A DNA stretch of 19,226 bases from CAINOH01 sp041663565 (GTDB lineage Archaea > Micrarchaeota > Micrarchaeia > Norongarragalinales > CAINOH01), in contig JBAYMJ010000024.1 of NCBI GenBank assembly GCA_041663565.1, forward strand, positions 1 through 19,226, read 5' to 3'. Each line of letters opens with the position of its first letter. The first letter of the stretch is position 1. Shown one piece after another: positions 6,812 to 14,747 of the stretch. The notes under the pieces are model-generated. The model was not told where the DNA came from. It worked only from the letters and a program-made list of their open reading frames with translations, and did not search any database. Position numbers and translations under genes: made by a program.

Positions 6812-8958
6812 GCCTTGCGATAGAGCCGCTTCTTCCTGCTTGCAATGGGCGGCAGCGCGATTGCCTTCTTGCTGTTGAAGCGCACCGGCGGAGCCGACAT
6901 CTCCTCGCTCCAGTGCGGCGTCGTGTCCTGCTTTTTCGGGAAGTACTTGGCGCTCAGGGAGTCATACCGCTTCCTGCTCAGCCTTCCGTTCGAGTACAGC
7001 ACGTCAAGCTCGGACTGGGAGTGAACCGCCTTCCTGCGGCCGACCAGGTACGCCGCCAGAACTCCAACAAGAAGCAGCACAAGGAGGAAAGCGCCGAAAA
7101 GCATCATCGAACTCGGGTTGCCGTCCGGCCTCACCGAGATGGTGGTGCTGATTGACGTGTTGTTCCCGGTTGCGTTCTCCTTCTCGCCATCCTGGCCGAT
7201 TATGATGACGGTCTGCGTGGCCGTTCCGGGGAGCACGGGCCCCACGGTCGGCTGCTCGGTAAGCGGGCCCAGGGAGACGTTCGACACGTTCGAAGGGAGC
7301 ACGAACGCCTCGCCGTAGGCGTAGTCGCGCACGCGCTGGAACGCGTCCGCAAGCGCACCCAGCTTTAGCGCGTTGATGTTGGAGCCGTACTCTGAGTTCT
7401 GCTTCCCGCGCTGGTAGTTGTAGTACGCGTGGCCGTAGAACAGGTCCGCCCAGCCCGACCGGGTGGCCCTGTCCGCAAAGCTCGGGTAGGCGCTGACCGC
7501 GTTCATCACACCCGATGCGTACAGGCTTGACTCCGCAAGGGCGTCGTCAGCGGTATAGATGTCCGCAACAAGAGCGCGCTCGGACGCGATGTACGCGTAG
7601 GAATAGGACGCGTCAAGCATCGAGGCGTAGTACCACCCCTGGCTGTAGAGCTCCTTGGACGAGTTCAGGTGTGTGGTAATCTCGGTGTCAAGGGGCGCGG
7701 TCTCGTTGATTGCGTCCTCGATGAGCTTGATGTACTTCTCGGTCTCGAACTTGGCCTTCTCCTGCGGCATCAGGTTCTGCACGTTCTCGCGGGGAGCAGA
7801 GCCGTAGTTGAGCATCTTTGCCGCCTCGAACCAGCCCATCGCTGCAGACAGGTCGTTTGCCATGTCCGAAAGGGTCGCGTTGTCCATGGTCGCGTTGGAG
7901 TTGAGCGTTGCAAGGACCTTTTCCGTGCGCAGCTTGGCCCAGGTGTACCTCATCTGGGACGTCGCCACCCACTCCCAGTTAGTGGAGTTGAGCTGCGCAA
8001 AGCTCATCGCCGAAATCTCCTCGTAGAAGTTTTCAGCCACCTTGCGGAACTGGGGGATTGTCATGTTGCGGAACTCCTCGGTCGAGACCGCGTTCTTCAC
8101 AAGGAAAGCCGTGTTCGCGGCGGAGTAGTAGTAGCCAAGCGAAAGCTCGAGCTTGGACTCGGCTATGAGGCGTTCGAAGGCCTTCTTCTGCAGGTCGGAA
8201 AGCGCAGACGCGCGGCCGCGCGCCTCGGAGTCGTCAATCGTTGACTGCGCGGTTGCGTAGAACGGCCAGGACGAGTTCGAAGCGAGGTATTCGCGGGGTA
8301 TGAAGTCCGTTGAGTTGACCTGCGCAGGAGGCTCGATTTCGCCGGTTGCAATCCGTATCGCATAGGATACGTTAGAGACCGGCACGACGGTCAGGTTGTA
8401 TTTCTGCATCGCGTAATCCGCATAGTAGAGCGAGTCGAGTATGCTCTCGCCGGACTCGGCGGTCTGGCCTGCGGGGACAAGCATCACCTTGTAGCTTCCG
8501 TTTGAGCCTACCGCGTCAATCTTTGCCTTCACGCCTCCGACTGCGCCTATCGCCCCGCCCTTGGCGATGGTCCCGGTTATCACGAAATCGTCGCGTATCT
8601 TCTTGCCCGAGAACTCGGAGTACGCCATTATGGTGAGCGCGGCTCCGGCGCTGGGGCCGTTGACCTTGCCCAGCGCGCTGTCAAAGCGCACGGTGTAGTC
8701 GTAGGAGTCGAAGTTCCTCTGCGCAAGCTTTGCTGCCTCGGTGAACGCGGTCTGCATCGAGTCCTGGGTGTCCGAGTTTACCGTCGTGGAGTGCAGTCGC
8801 AGCACAAGCTCGCCGCTTCCGGGAGCCACGTCGACCTCTATCGCGGTGAGCATGCCGTGGTCCTTCTCGTCAACAGCGGGCGCCATCATCACTACCGCGC
8901 TTGCGAAGGCTGAGAAGAACAGGACTAGCGCAAGGACGCGCCTGACGTGAGTTTCCAT
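6805..8958 (-). CDS. Membrane-anchored extracellular Lon-like serine protease (S16, COG1750 type)
   Basis: The product has 717 residues from ATG 8958. The open frame continues 26 codons upstream, but METHVRRVLALVLFFSAFAS is a clear signal peptide, and a TTAAAA box lies about 50 nt before this ATG. Residues about 35-225 form a Lon-type S16 proteolytic domain with no ATPase domain. The catalytic dyad is intact: Ser103 in NGPSAGAAL and Lys144 in GGVKAKIDAV. Residues about 230-560 are mostly helical, with many Tyr and Ala and several N-glycosylation sequons. A Ser/Thr/Asn-rich linker follows, then one transmembrane helix (about 617-640) and a basic cytoplasmic tail. The tail carries a SHOCT-like segment (SELDVLYSNGRLSRKRYDSL). 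Expected role: cleavage of surface or exported proteins outside the membrane. It ends convergently with the SpoIIM-family gene. Confidence 0.88.
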   Translation of the reverse strand: METHVRRVLALVLFFSAFASAVVMMAPAVDEKDHGMLTAIEVDVAPGSGELVLRLHSTTVNSDTQDSMQTAFTEAAKLAQRNFDSYDYTVRFDSALGKVNGPSAGAALTIMAYSEFSGKKIRDDFVITGTIAKGGAIGAVGGVKAKIDAVGSNGSYKVMLVPAGQTAESGESILDSLYYADYAMQKYNLTVVPVSNVSYAIRIATGEIEPPAQVNSTDFIPREYLASNSSWPFYATAQSTIDDSEARGRASALSDLQKKAFERLIAESKLELSLGYYYSAANTAFLVKNAVSTEEFRNMTIPQFRKVAENFYEEISAMSFAQLNSTNWEWVATSQMRYTWAKLRTEKVLATLNSNATMDNATLSDMANDLSAAMGWFEAAKMLNYGSAPRENVQNLMPQEKAKFETEKYIKLIEDAINETAPLDTEITTHLNSSKELYSQGWYYASMLDASYSYAYIASERALVADIYTADDALAESSLYASGVMNAVSAYPSFADRATRSGWADLFYGHAYYNYQRGKQNSEYGSNINALKLGALADAFQRVRDYAYGEAFVLPSNVSNVSLGPLTEQPTVGPVLPGTATQTVIIIGQDGEKENATGNNTSISTTISVRPDGNPSSMMLFGAFLLVLLLVGVLAAYLVGRRKAVHSQSELDVLYSNGRLSRKRYDSLSAKYFPKKQDTTPHWSEEMSAPPVRFNSKKAIALPPIASRKKRLYRKAQ

Positions 8959-9005
8959 AGGGTTGCACCGAAAAATGTCGTTGGAAAAATGAAGGGATTG
9001 GCCGG

Positions 9006-9013
9006 TTTTAATG
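9006..9013 (-). promoter_or_regulatory. TATA-like box of the S16 protease gene
   Basis: Minus-strand CCATTAAAACC, identical over 11 bases to the TATA region of the pilin-like gene. Start of transcription would fall near 8983, giving a short leader with GGTG 8 nt before ATG 8958. This decides against the longer frame beginning at 9036. Confidence 0.45.
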
Positions 9014-9051
9014 GTGTCGGGTGGGCGGGGGTGCAACCTGCGTCTTTCGGC

Positions 9052-9411
9052 TTACTTTTTCAGGTCAACCTTGAGTCCGCGAAACTGGTCCTCGTGCATC
9101 ATGAACTCTACCGCGTTCTTGCTTCCGAACATGTCATAGTAGTCCAGCCGCACGACCACCTTGTTCATGGCCTTGGTCGCGACCTTGGTAAGGCCGATTA
9201 TGTAGCTGTTCTGCACCATTATCTTGCGCGGCGCGTCCATCTCCAGGCCGTCCTCATAGGCGCTGATAGTTCCTTTGCTTTCGTTAAAGTACGTCGAGTA
9301 GGAGTGCTTCAGTTCCCCTAGCGTCTTTGCGCACATTGCAACCATCTTCCGGGGGCGCTTGAAAGTGCTCAGCTTATTGGGCTTATCGTCCCCAAATAAA
9401 AGAAGGCGCAT
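9052..9411 (-). CDS. Small hypothetical protein with PH-like pattern
   Basis: The product has 119 residues and is soluble, with no signal peptide. After a basic N-terminus (residues 1-25), the pattern is a run of short beta strands (GTISAYEDGLEMDAPRKIM, SYIIGLTKV, NKVVVRLDYYDMFG, NAVEFMMHEDQF) followed by a closing Leu/Lys segment (RGLKVDLKK). That order resembles bacterial and archaeal PH-like domains, but the match is by eye and no family is claimed. A later start at residue 23 (MVAMCAKTL) is possible. The first ATG is preferred because the shared TATA-like box lies about 23 nt upstream of it. The gene is divergent from rtcB across only 46 nt. Confidence 0.6.
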   Translation of the reverse strand: MRLLLFGDDKPNKLSTFKRPRKMVAMCAKTLGELKHSYSTYFNESKGTISAYEDGLEMDAPRKIMVQNSYIIGLTKVATKAMNKVVVRLDYYDMFGSKNAVEFMMHEDQFRGLKVDLKK

Positions 9412-9430
9412 TCAAAATTAATAATGCTGG

Positions 9431-9436
9431 TTTTAA
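9431..9436. promoter_or_regulatory. Shared TATA-like box between rtcB and the divergent PH-like gene
   Basis: TTTTAA, read as TTAAAA on the minus strand, sits in the middle of the 46-nt gap, about 22-25 nt from the start codons at 9411 and 9458. That is the usual archaeal TATA-to-start distance for leaderless transcripts in both directions. A second AT-rich run (TTAATAA, 9417-9424) could serve rtcB instead. Confidence 0.45.
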
Positions 9437-9457
9437 GGCAATCCCGGCAGGTTTTTC

Positions 9458-10903
9458 GTGATTATTATGGATTTTGAGGAAGTAGGCCCCTGCACAAGGC
9501 AGGCAAAACCCGAAGGAAAGATGAGCGTGCCAGTCAGGGCGTACGGAAACGACGCAATTTTTGCGAAGATGCAGTCCGACCGTACTCTCCAGCAGGCCGC
9601 AAACGTGGCCACGCTGCCCGGAGTGCTTGACGCGGTGATGGTGATGCCGGATGGCCACGAAGGCTACGGGTTCCCGATAGGCGGGGTTGTTGGGTTTGAC
9701 CTCGAAGAGGGTGTTATTTCTCCCGGAGGTATTGGTTATGATGTGAATTGCGGAATCCGCCTCATCCGCACCAACATGACCGAAAAGGACGTCAAGCCCC
9801 GGATGAACGAGCTGATCAAGGCGCTTTTTGCAAACATCCCAAGCGGAGTCGGAAGCAAGAGCCGCACCCGGCTTGAGGTTGCCGAGCTTGGCAAGGCAGT
9901 CACCGAAGGAGTTGACTGGTGCATAGGCAAGGGCTATGCGGTTGAGGCCGACAAGGAGCACTGCGAGGAGAACGGGCGTTTCGAAGGCGCTGACTTTACC
10001 AAAGTCAGTGACATGGCAAAGAAGCGCGGCGCGCCCCAGTTCGGGACCCTCGGCAGCGGCAACCACTTCCTTGAAGTGCAGAAAGTCGAGAAAGTCTACG
10101 ATGCCGAGAAGGCCAGGGCCTTCGGGATTACGGGCGTTGGCCAGATTACCGTGATGATTCACTCCGGCTCGCGCGGCCTGGGCCACCAGGTCTGCGACGA
10201 CTACCTGCGCACGATGCTTCCCGCAGCCAAGACCAAGTACGGCCTCGAGTTGGCCGACCGCGAGCTGTGCTGCGCGCCAATCCAGAGCCCGGAAGCGCAG
10301 GACTATCTGGGCGCGATGAAATGCGCGGTCAACTTCGCATTCAACAACCGCCAGGTCATGACCCACCAGGCGCGCCAGACCTTCGCGCAGGTCTTCGGCG
10401 GCAAGTGGGAAGACTACGACATGGGCCTAGTGTACGACGTGTGCCACAACATCGCAAAGTTCGAGGAATACGAAATCGAGGGCCAGAGGCGCAAGGTGTG
10501 CGTGCACCGCAAGGGCGCCACCAGGGCGCTCTGGGCCGGAAACCCGCTCATCCCGCAGGCTTACCGCTCAGTCGGACAGCCAGTCATAATCCCAGGGTCG
10601 ATGAACTCCTCATCCTACCTTCTTTGCGGCGCCGAGGGCAGCAAGAAGACCTTCGGCAGCTCCTGCCACGGCGCAGGACGCATAATGAGCAGGTCGCAGG
10701 CAAAACGCGACTTCAGTTCCGCCAAAATCCTTGCCGAGATGGAGCAGGCCGGGGTCAGCATCAAGGTCGCCGAGTCCGAGCTGGTTTCCGAAGAGTACGG
10801 CGGCGCCTACAAAGACATCGACGCGGTAGTAAGCTCGGTTGAGCAGGCGGGCATCAGCACTATCGTGGCGAAGATGGTCCCGCTTGGCGTAATCAAGGGT
10901 TGA
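9458..10903 (+). CDS. rtcB: RtcB RNA ligase (tRNA-splicing ligase, GTP- and Mn-dependent)
   Basis: The product has 481 residues from GTG 9458 (an ATG at 9467 is possible). AGG lies 6 nt before the GTG. RtcB joins RNA 2',3'-cyclic phosphate or 3'-phosphate ends to 5'-OH ends; in archaea it seals tRNA exons after intron removal. The length equals that of the Pyrococcus horikoshii enzyme and most key residues keep the same numbering: Asp95 and Cys98 (GYDVNCG), Asn202-His203 (GSGNHFLE), His235 (IHSGSRGLGHQ), His330 (YDVCHNIAK). The GMP-accepting His404 sits in SSCHGAGR. The Cys98 site, where many archaeal RtcBs carry an intein, is uninterrupted. The gene is followed after 5 nt by a nucleotidyltransferase-fold gene, so the two are probably co-transcribed. 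Confidence 0.98.
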   Translation: MIIMDFEEVGPCTRQAKPEGKMSVPVRAYGNDAIFAKMQSDRTLQQAANVATLPGVLDAVMVMPDGHEGYGFPIGGVVGFDLEEGVISPGGIGYDVNCGIRLIRTNMTEKDVKPRMNELIKALFANIPSGVGSKSRTRLEVAELGKAVTEGVDWCIGKGYAVEADKEHCEENGRFEGADFTKVSDMAKKRGAPQFGTLGSGNHFLEVQKVEKVYDAEKARAFGITGVGQITVMIHSGSRGLGHQVCDDYLRTMLPAAKTKYGLELADRELCCAPIQSPEAQDYLGAMKCAVNFAFNNRQVMTHQARQTFAQVFGGKWEDYDMGLVYDVCHNIAKFEEYEIEGQRRKVCVHRKGATRALWAGNPLIPQAYRSVGQPVIIPGSMNSSSYLLCGAEGSKKTFGSSCHGAGRIMSRSQAKRDFSSAKILAEMEQAGVSIKVAESELVSEEYGGAYKDIDAVVSSVEQAGISTIVAKMVPLGVIKG

Positions 10904-10908
10904 TTTTG

Positions 10909-11451
10909 ATGCCGTACAACCGCAGACAACTTTTCCACCATCTTGACAAGCTTAAGGCCGACCTTGGGGAGTATGGCTTCAAGAAAGGCACTTATGTTGT
11001 CCTGGCTGGAGGGGCGATGTTGGCGCACGGGACGCACCTGAGGAAAGAGACCAAGGACATCGACGTCTCGGTGAACCCGGGCGTCTTCAAGAAGCTTGTG
11101 GATAACAAAGACGCGATTGGCGCTTTGCACCCGCCGGTCGGTTTCCAACAGCATGAAAAACTCATAATCCCCGGCCCTTACGGGGACGTCGAACTCTCCG
11201 GTGGCGGCATGAGCCTGATTGGCCGCCCGCCGGTTGAAATCAAGGGCCACCACTTCCAGTCGCTTACGGACGTCCTCGAATTCAAGCGGATGCTTGCCAG
11301 GCAAAAGGACCGGCTCGACATCGAGCGGTTGGAAAAAGTGCTTGCACGGCTTAAACGGCGCGACCCCAAGAAGGAGTACCAAAGGCACGACATCACCTTC
11401 ATAAAAAGGACTACCGTGCGCGGCGGTGACGCGCCGGAAGAGGACTTCTGA
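10909..11451 (+). CDS. Minimal nucleotidyltransferase-fold protein
   Basis: The product has 180 residues from ATG 10909. A TTG at 10900 overlapping the rtcB stop is a weaker start. Residues 30-53 read VVLAGGAMLAHGTHLR, then KETKDIDVSV: the GG...RxTxDxD motif of the Pol-beta-type nucleotidyltransferase fold, with Asp50 and Asp52 as likely metal ligands and Asp93 in GPYGDVELS as a possible third. A C-terminal helix (FKRMLARQKDRLDIERLEKV) carries the KDxxDxxxL pattern of DUF6036/AbiEii-like nucleotidyltransferases. The substrate is unknown. Coupling to rtcB suggests RNA-end or tRNA work, but this is inference. No HEPN or AbiEi-like partner is adjacent, so a toxin-antitoxin role is not supported. 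Confidence 0.75.
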   Translation: MPYNRRQLFHHLDKLKADLGEYGFKKGTYVVLAGGAMLAHGTHLRKETKDIDVSVNPGVFKKLVDNKDAIGALHPPVGFQQHEKLIIPGPYGDVELSGGGMSLIGRPPVEIKGHHFQSLTDVLEFKRMLARQKDRLDIERLEKVLARLKRRDPKKEYQRHDITFIKRTTVRGGDAPEEDF

Positions 11452-11514
11452 CGGGCCTGCCCAGCCAAGGCCGTTTCCATCCCCGGACCGGGATTGCCGG
11501 TGGCCCGCGGCGGC

Positions 11515-12135
11515 CTATACCCCGAATATTTTTTCCTGCAGCCTGGCCGGGAGCTTGTCGCGGTTGGCAACGGCCACGATGACCTGGCACAGCCCGGTGG
11601 AAACCGGCTTCTTGTCAAGGCCTAGGGAGTCTAGCCGGTCCCTCAGGGTGTTCTGTACCCTTTCAGTCTCCTTTTCCAGGTGTTCCTTGACATCCGGGGA
11701 CAGTTCTCTGCAATTCAGGTGGCGCAGGCCGTCCACGTTGATGTTGTAAAAAAGGTTCATCATGTCCTTGGAGAACGTGTCGTTCATGCCGTTGAGTATG
11801 ACCTCGTTTCTCGTCATCGAGCCGATTTTTTTGTATTCCTCAAACTCCAGCTCGACCTTCCTTTCGGCGCACCTCTTCGCCTGTTCAGGCCCATTCGTCC
11901 TCAGCTGTTTATCCTCTTCGGCCTTCAGCCGGTATTTTTTCCAGCGCTCGATTAGCTCGCCGGGGTTTTTCGAAGTGTGGACTAGGCAAATCAGGTGCTC
12001 AAGGTCGCCCAGGCACTGTTCGCCCGAAAGCCCGTGGTGCAGCGCTATGCGCAGGAATGACGCCTCGTGGCTTTTCCCGCCTATAGTGGGCCAAGGCTTT
12101 TGCGATATTCTCTGTTCGGTGGGTTCGAGCAGCAT
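11515..12135 (-). CDS. Hypothetical protein, helical, unknown family
   Basis: The product has 206 residues and I do not recognise it. It is hydrophilic with no signal peptide or membrane segment, and is predicted mainly helical. A charged middle region (ELIERWKKYRLKAEEDKQLR, residues about 59-78; RKVELEFEEYKK further on) looks like a coiled coil or long helix. The C-terminal third (SPDVKEHLEKETERVQNTLR onward) is also amphipathic, ending LPARLQEKIFGV. Five Cys are scattered without a zinc-knuckle spacing. A possible TATA box (TTTAAAAC) lies about 40 nt upstream of the ATG. The gene converges on the nucleotidyltransferase gene across a 63-nt GC-rich gap. Confidence 0.6.
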   Translation of the reverse strand: MLLEPTEQRISQKPWPTIGGKSHEASFLRIALHHGLSGEQCLGDLEHLICLVHTSKNPGELIERWKKYRLKAEEDKQLRTNGPEQAKRCAERKVELEFEEYKKIGSMTRNEVILNGMNDTFSKDMMNLFYNINVDGLRHLNCRELSPDVKEHLEKETERVQNTLRDRLDSLGLDKKPVSTGLCQVIVAVANRDKLPARLQEKIFGV

Positions 12136-12269
12136 CGGTTACAACTCAATAAAAAAGGGTTAAAGAAAAAAGCGTTTTAAAACCGTATGTCTGGCGGTTC
12201 TGGACGAGTTGTGGGCATGAACAGCGGTCTTGCCTGGAATTGCCCGTGCGCGGGTTTTCCCATTTGCCT

Positions 12270-12425
12270 TCAGCAGTTGTCCAGCTTCTTCTTCAGCTCG
12301 GCAATCTCCTCGTGGAGCTTGCGGTTCTTCTTGAGCGGGTCGTTGAAGGCCTCCTTCTCAAGCTCGTCGAGCCTTGACTTGATGCTGTTCTTCTTCCTTG
12401 TCAAGTCTGATTTTGACATTCCCAT
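12270..12425 (-). CDS. Small coiled-coil protein (51 residues)
   Basis: Start chosen at ATG 12425 (MGMSKSDLTRKK) because AAGGTGAG lies 5 nt upstream. An in-frame ATG 33 nt further upstream has no such site. Nearly the whole product is a charged heptad-like helix (KSRLDELEKEAFNDPLKKNR, then LHEEIAELKKKLDNC). It probably works as a dimer or as a partner of a larger protein. No family is recognised. It stands alone between the helical hypothetical gene and the divergent aldehyde dehydrogenase gene. Confidence 0.6.
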   Translation of the reverse strand: MGMSKSDLTRKKNSIKSRLDELEKEAFNDPLKKNRKLHEEIAELKKKLDNC

Positions 12426-12537
12426 TGAAATCTCACCTTCTTGAAAAATGCTGTGCAATTATCTACCCCGATCAGCTGTATATTTGTTTGCCGGAAGGAA
12501 GGCAAAGGGAAATGAACCCCTGAAGGATACTTTTCAT

Positions 12538-13920
12538 ATGGTCCGTTTGACCGGAGCAGCCAGGAACGCGGTTGAAAAGCAGCGCGCTTATTTCTCAACG
12601 GGCGCGACGAAGCCCGTCGGGTTTCGCCTAGCCCAGCTGCGGAAGCTCAAGGCTGCACTGGAAAAATTCCAGCCCGAAATCGAGAAGGCTCTCTTTGCCG
12701 ACCTCCACAAGTCGCCATCGGAGGCGTTTCTCACAGAGCTTTACCCTTGCCTTGAGGAGCTGAAGTTCTTTGAGAAGAATTTGAAGAGCTTGGCGCGGCC
12801 AAGGAAAGTCCCGTCGCCGATGATGTTTCCCCTTTCATCCTGCTCAATCCAGTCCGAACCGCGGGGAGTCGCCCTCATCCTTTCGCCTTGGAATTATCCT
12901 GTCAACCTTGCCATAATGCCCCTGATTGGCGCGATTGCTGCAGGAAACTGCGCGATAATCAAGCCTTCGTCATCCTCCTCGAACACTTCGGCGGTTCTTT
13001 CGAAGATGCTTTCATCATGCTTCGATAAAAAATTCGTTTCAGTAATCCAAGGCGACTCTGTAGTTGCTGAAAAACTTTTGGAAGAGGAGTTTGACTACAT
13101 ATTCTTCACCGGAAGCCCGTCAGTAGGCAAGTCCGTGATGGCAGCCGCATCCAGGCACCTCACCCCGCTCACCCTTGAGCTTGGCGGCAAGAGCCCCTGC
13201 ATAGTTGACAAGGGCTGCGATTTGGAAAAAGCTGCCTCCCGGATTGCGTGGGGCAAGTTCACCAACGCCGGCCAGACCTGCATCGCGCCGGACTATGTTC
13301 TTGTGCACAAGGCGGTCGAGGCCGGGCTTGTCGCCGCGCTTGCCGGAAAAATCACCGACTTCTTCGGCCCCGACGCGCAGGACGCGACAGATTATTGCCG
13401 CATCATAAACGAAAAGCACTTCGACCGGCTTTGCGGCTACCTGCAGGAGGGGAAAGTGGTTTTCGGGGGCAGGACGGACCGGAAGGGCAAGTTCATTTCA
13501 CCGACTTTGCTTGCCGACGTCAAAAAAGGCGCGAAAGTGATGCAGGACGAAATCTTCGGCCCAATCCTGCCAATCATCCCGGTCTCCTCGATGGAAGAGG
13601 CAATCGCTTTCGTGAACAAACGACCGAAGCCGCTTGCACTTTATATATTTTCAAACAAACGCGAAGTCGTTGAAAAAGTTCTCAACTCAACAAGTTCGGG
13701 CGGGGCATGTGTAAATGATGTTCTACTTCACGTAGCAACTTCCGAGCTTCCCTTCGGCGGGGTGGGCAACAGCGGGTTCGGCAAGTACCACGGCAGGGCG
13801 TCGTTCGAGGCGTTCTCGAACCAACGGAGCGTCTTTACGCAGACCAACCTCTTCGACTTTCGGCAACGCTACCCTCCTTATGACCGAAGGTTCATAAGCT
13901 TTGCAAGGCGTTTTGGTTGA
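12538..13920 (+). CDS. Class 3-type aldehyde dehydrogenase (NAD(P)-dependent)
   Basis: The product has 460 residues from ATG 12538. GAAGGA lies 10 nt upstream, and 460 residues matches class 3 enzymes; the longer frame from 12448 adds an unrelated leader. It oxidises an aldehyde to the acid. Visible catalytic parts: SPWNYP with Asn119; the dinucleotide-binding FFTGSPSVGKSV (189-200); general base Glu214 in LELGGKSP; nucleophile Cys248 in NAGQTCIAPDY; Glu338 in DEIFGPILP; and PFGGVGNSGFGKYHG (406-419). The C-terminus (RYPPYDRRFISFARRF) is typical of class 3 and fatty-aldehyde enzymes. There is no C-terminal hydrophobic anchor, so it is cytosolic. The substrate is unknown. The next gene, a methyltransferase, starts 1 nt after the stop. 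Confidence 0.95.
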   Translation: MVRLTGAARNAVEKQRAYFSTGATKPVGFRLAQLRKLKAALEKFQPEIEKALFADLHKSPSEAFLTELYPCLEELKFFEKNLKSLARPRKVPSPMMFPLSSCSIQSEPRGVALILSPWNYPVNLAIMPLIGAIAAGNCAIIKPSSSSSNTSAVLSKMLSSCFDKKFVSVIQGDSVVAEKLLEEEFDYIFFTGSPSVGKSVMAAASRHLTPLTLELGGKSPCIVDKGCDLEKAASRIAWGKFTNAGQTCIAPDYVLVHKAVEAGLVAALAGKITDFFGPDAQDATDYCRIINEKHFDRLCGYLQEGKVVFGGRTDRKGKFISPTLLADVKKGAKVMQDEIFGPILPIIPVSSMEEAIAFVNKRPKPLALYIFSNKREVVEKVLNSTSSGGACVNDVLLHVATSELPFGGVGNSGFGKYHGRASFEAFSNQRSVFTQTNLFDFRQRYPPYDRRFISFARRFG

Positions 13921-13921
13921 T

Positions 13922-14674
13922 ATGTCATCCCCAGTCCCTCTTGTGCGCAGGCGCGCTTTCACGCGCATAGCAGCCCCGCTTGAACGCAACCGCTCAACGC
14001 TCAAGGTGCTCACCTCCAAGGCCATACGCTATGACCAAGGCTTCAACTACGCCTATTTTGAAGGCGACCTTTTGGACCGCGTACGCAAGGAACTGAAGGC
14101 GCGCGCCAACGAAGGGCTGCCTGTCCGTTTCCTCGATGCGGGCGCCGGCAGGGGAACCGGCCTTTTGCTTGCCGAGGCGGTTTCCCCCAACGTGGTTGCG
14201 CACGGCCTTGCGCTCCACGCGCCAGACCCCAAGCTCGGCATACCCGGGCACAAGTGGACCAAGGGCCACTTTGAGACCGGCGTGTTCTGTGACCCCAAGA
14301 CCGGCGAAGGCGCCTTCGACGTGATACAAAGCCGCTACGCGCTCCAGCACGCGGCCAACCACGCGATGGCACTGGAGAACCTGCTCAACTCCCTGAAGGT
14401 GGGCGGCAGGCTGTTCAACTTCCACGACAGCGACAGGACCGCAGTCCACATAGAGGACACAGGCTTCCTGCCAGTCTTGGAAAGGCAGGGCTTCGTCCTC
14501 GATGAAGTTTCAGCACGGAGCAGCAGACTTGGCGCGTTCCTGCGCAAGGTCGCAGGCCCCATCTTCGTCAACAGCCCCCGGCTGTACGTGATTAAGCGCG
14601 TCGGGAAAGACAAGGCCGACCTCAGCGCGTTCTACGGCTCGGCAAGGATAAACAAGGTGCCGCTGAAAAAATAA
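13922..14674 (+). CDS. Class I SAM-dependent methyltransferase
   Basis: The product has 250 residues from ATG 13922. Motif I is RFLDAGAGRGTGLLLAEA (69-86), the SAM-binding glycine loop. A post-motif acidic strand is not clear. FDVIQSRYALQHAANH fits motif IV of UbiE/Methyltransf_11-like enzymes, and LKVGGRLFNFHDSD fits the strand after it. The N-terminal about 60 residues are basic and may bind substrate. The substrate cannot be inferred. Spacing of 1 nt after the aldehyde dehydrogenase gene indicates translational coupling in a two-gene operon. It is followed by a small hairpin (CCTTTC/GAAAGG, about 14699-14716). Confidence 0.85.
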   Translation: MSSPVPLVRRRAFTRIAAPLERNRSTLKVLTSKAIRYDQGFNYAYFEGDLLDRVRKELKARANEGLPVRFLDAGAGRGTGLLLAEAVSPNVVAHGLALHAPDPKLGIPGHKWTKGHFETGVFCDPKTGEGAFDVIQSRYALQHAANHAMALENLLNSLKVGGRLFNFHDSDRTAVHIEDTGFLPVLERQGFVLDEVSARSSRLGAFLRKVAGPIFVNSPRLYVIKRVGKDKADLSAFYGSARINKVPLKK

Positions 14675-14717
14675 TTCCCTGCGGAATAACCGCGGGCGCC
14701 TTTCCAATTCGAAAGGG

Positions 14718-14723
14718 TTAAAT
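14718..14723 (+). promoter_or_regulatory. TATA-like box of the membrane protein/PPOX operon
   Basis: TTAAAT centred 27 nt before ATG 14748, consistent with a leaderless transcript, since no Shine-Dalgarno is seen before that ATG. A 6-bp hairpin (CCTTTC/GAAAGG) just upstream may end the preceding operon. Confidence 0.45.
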
Positions 14724-14747
14724 GGCCCGGCCGGATACTTGGCTCTT

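Noticed and set aside
9740..9770. Possible RtcB intein at the Cys98 site
   Set aside because: The GYDVNCGIRLIRTN segment is continuous and the total length of 481 residues equals that of intein-free RtcB.
9383..10366. Long open frame antisense to rtcB (327 codons)
   Set aside because: It lies wholly opposite a highly conserved gene, encodes no recognisable domain and is explained by the high GC content and codon bias of rtcB.
11452..11514. GC-rich short inverted repeats (CCCGG/CCGGG) between convergent genes
   Set aside because: No oligo-T follows and the arms are tiny. A terminator role cannot be supported from sequence.
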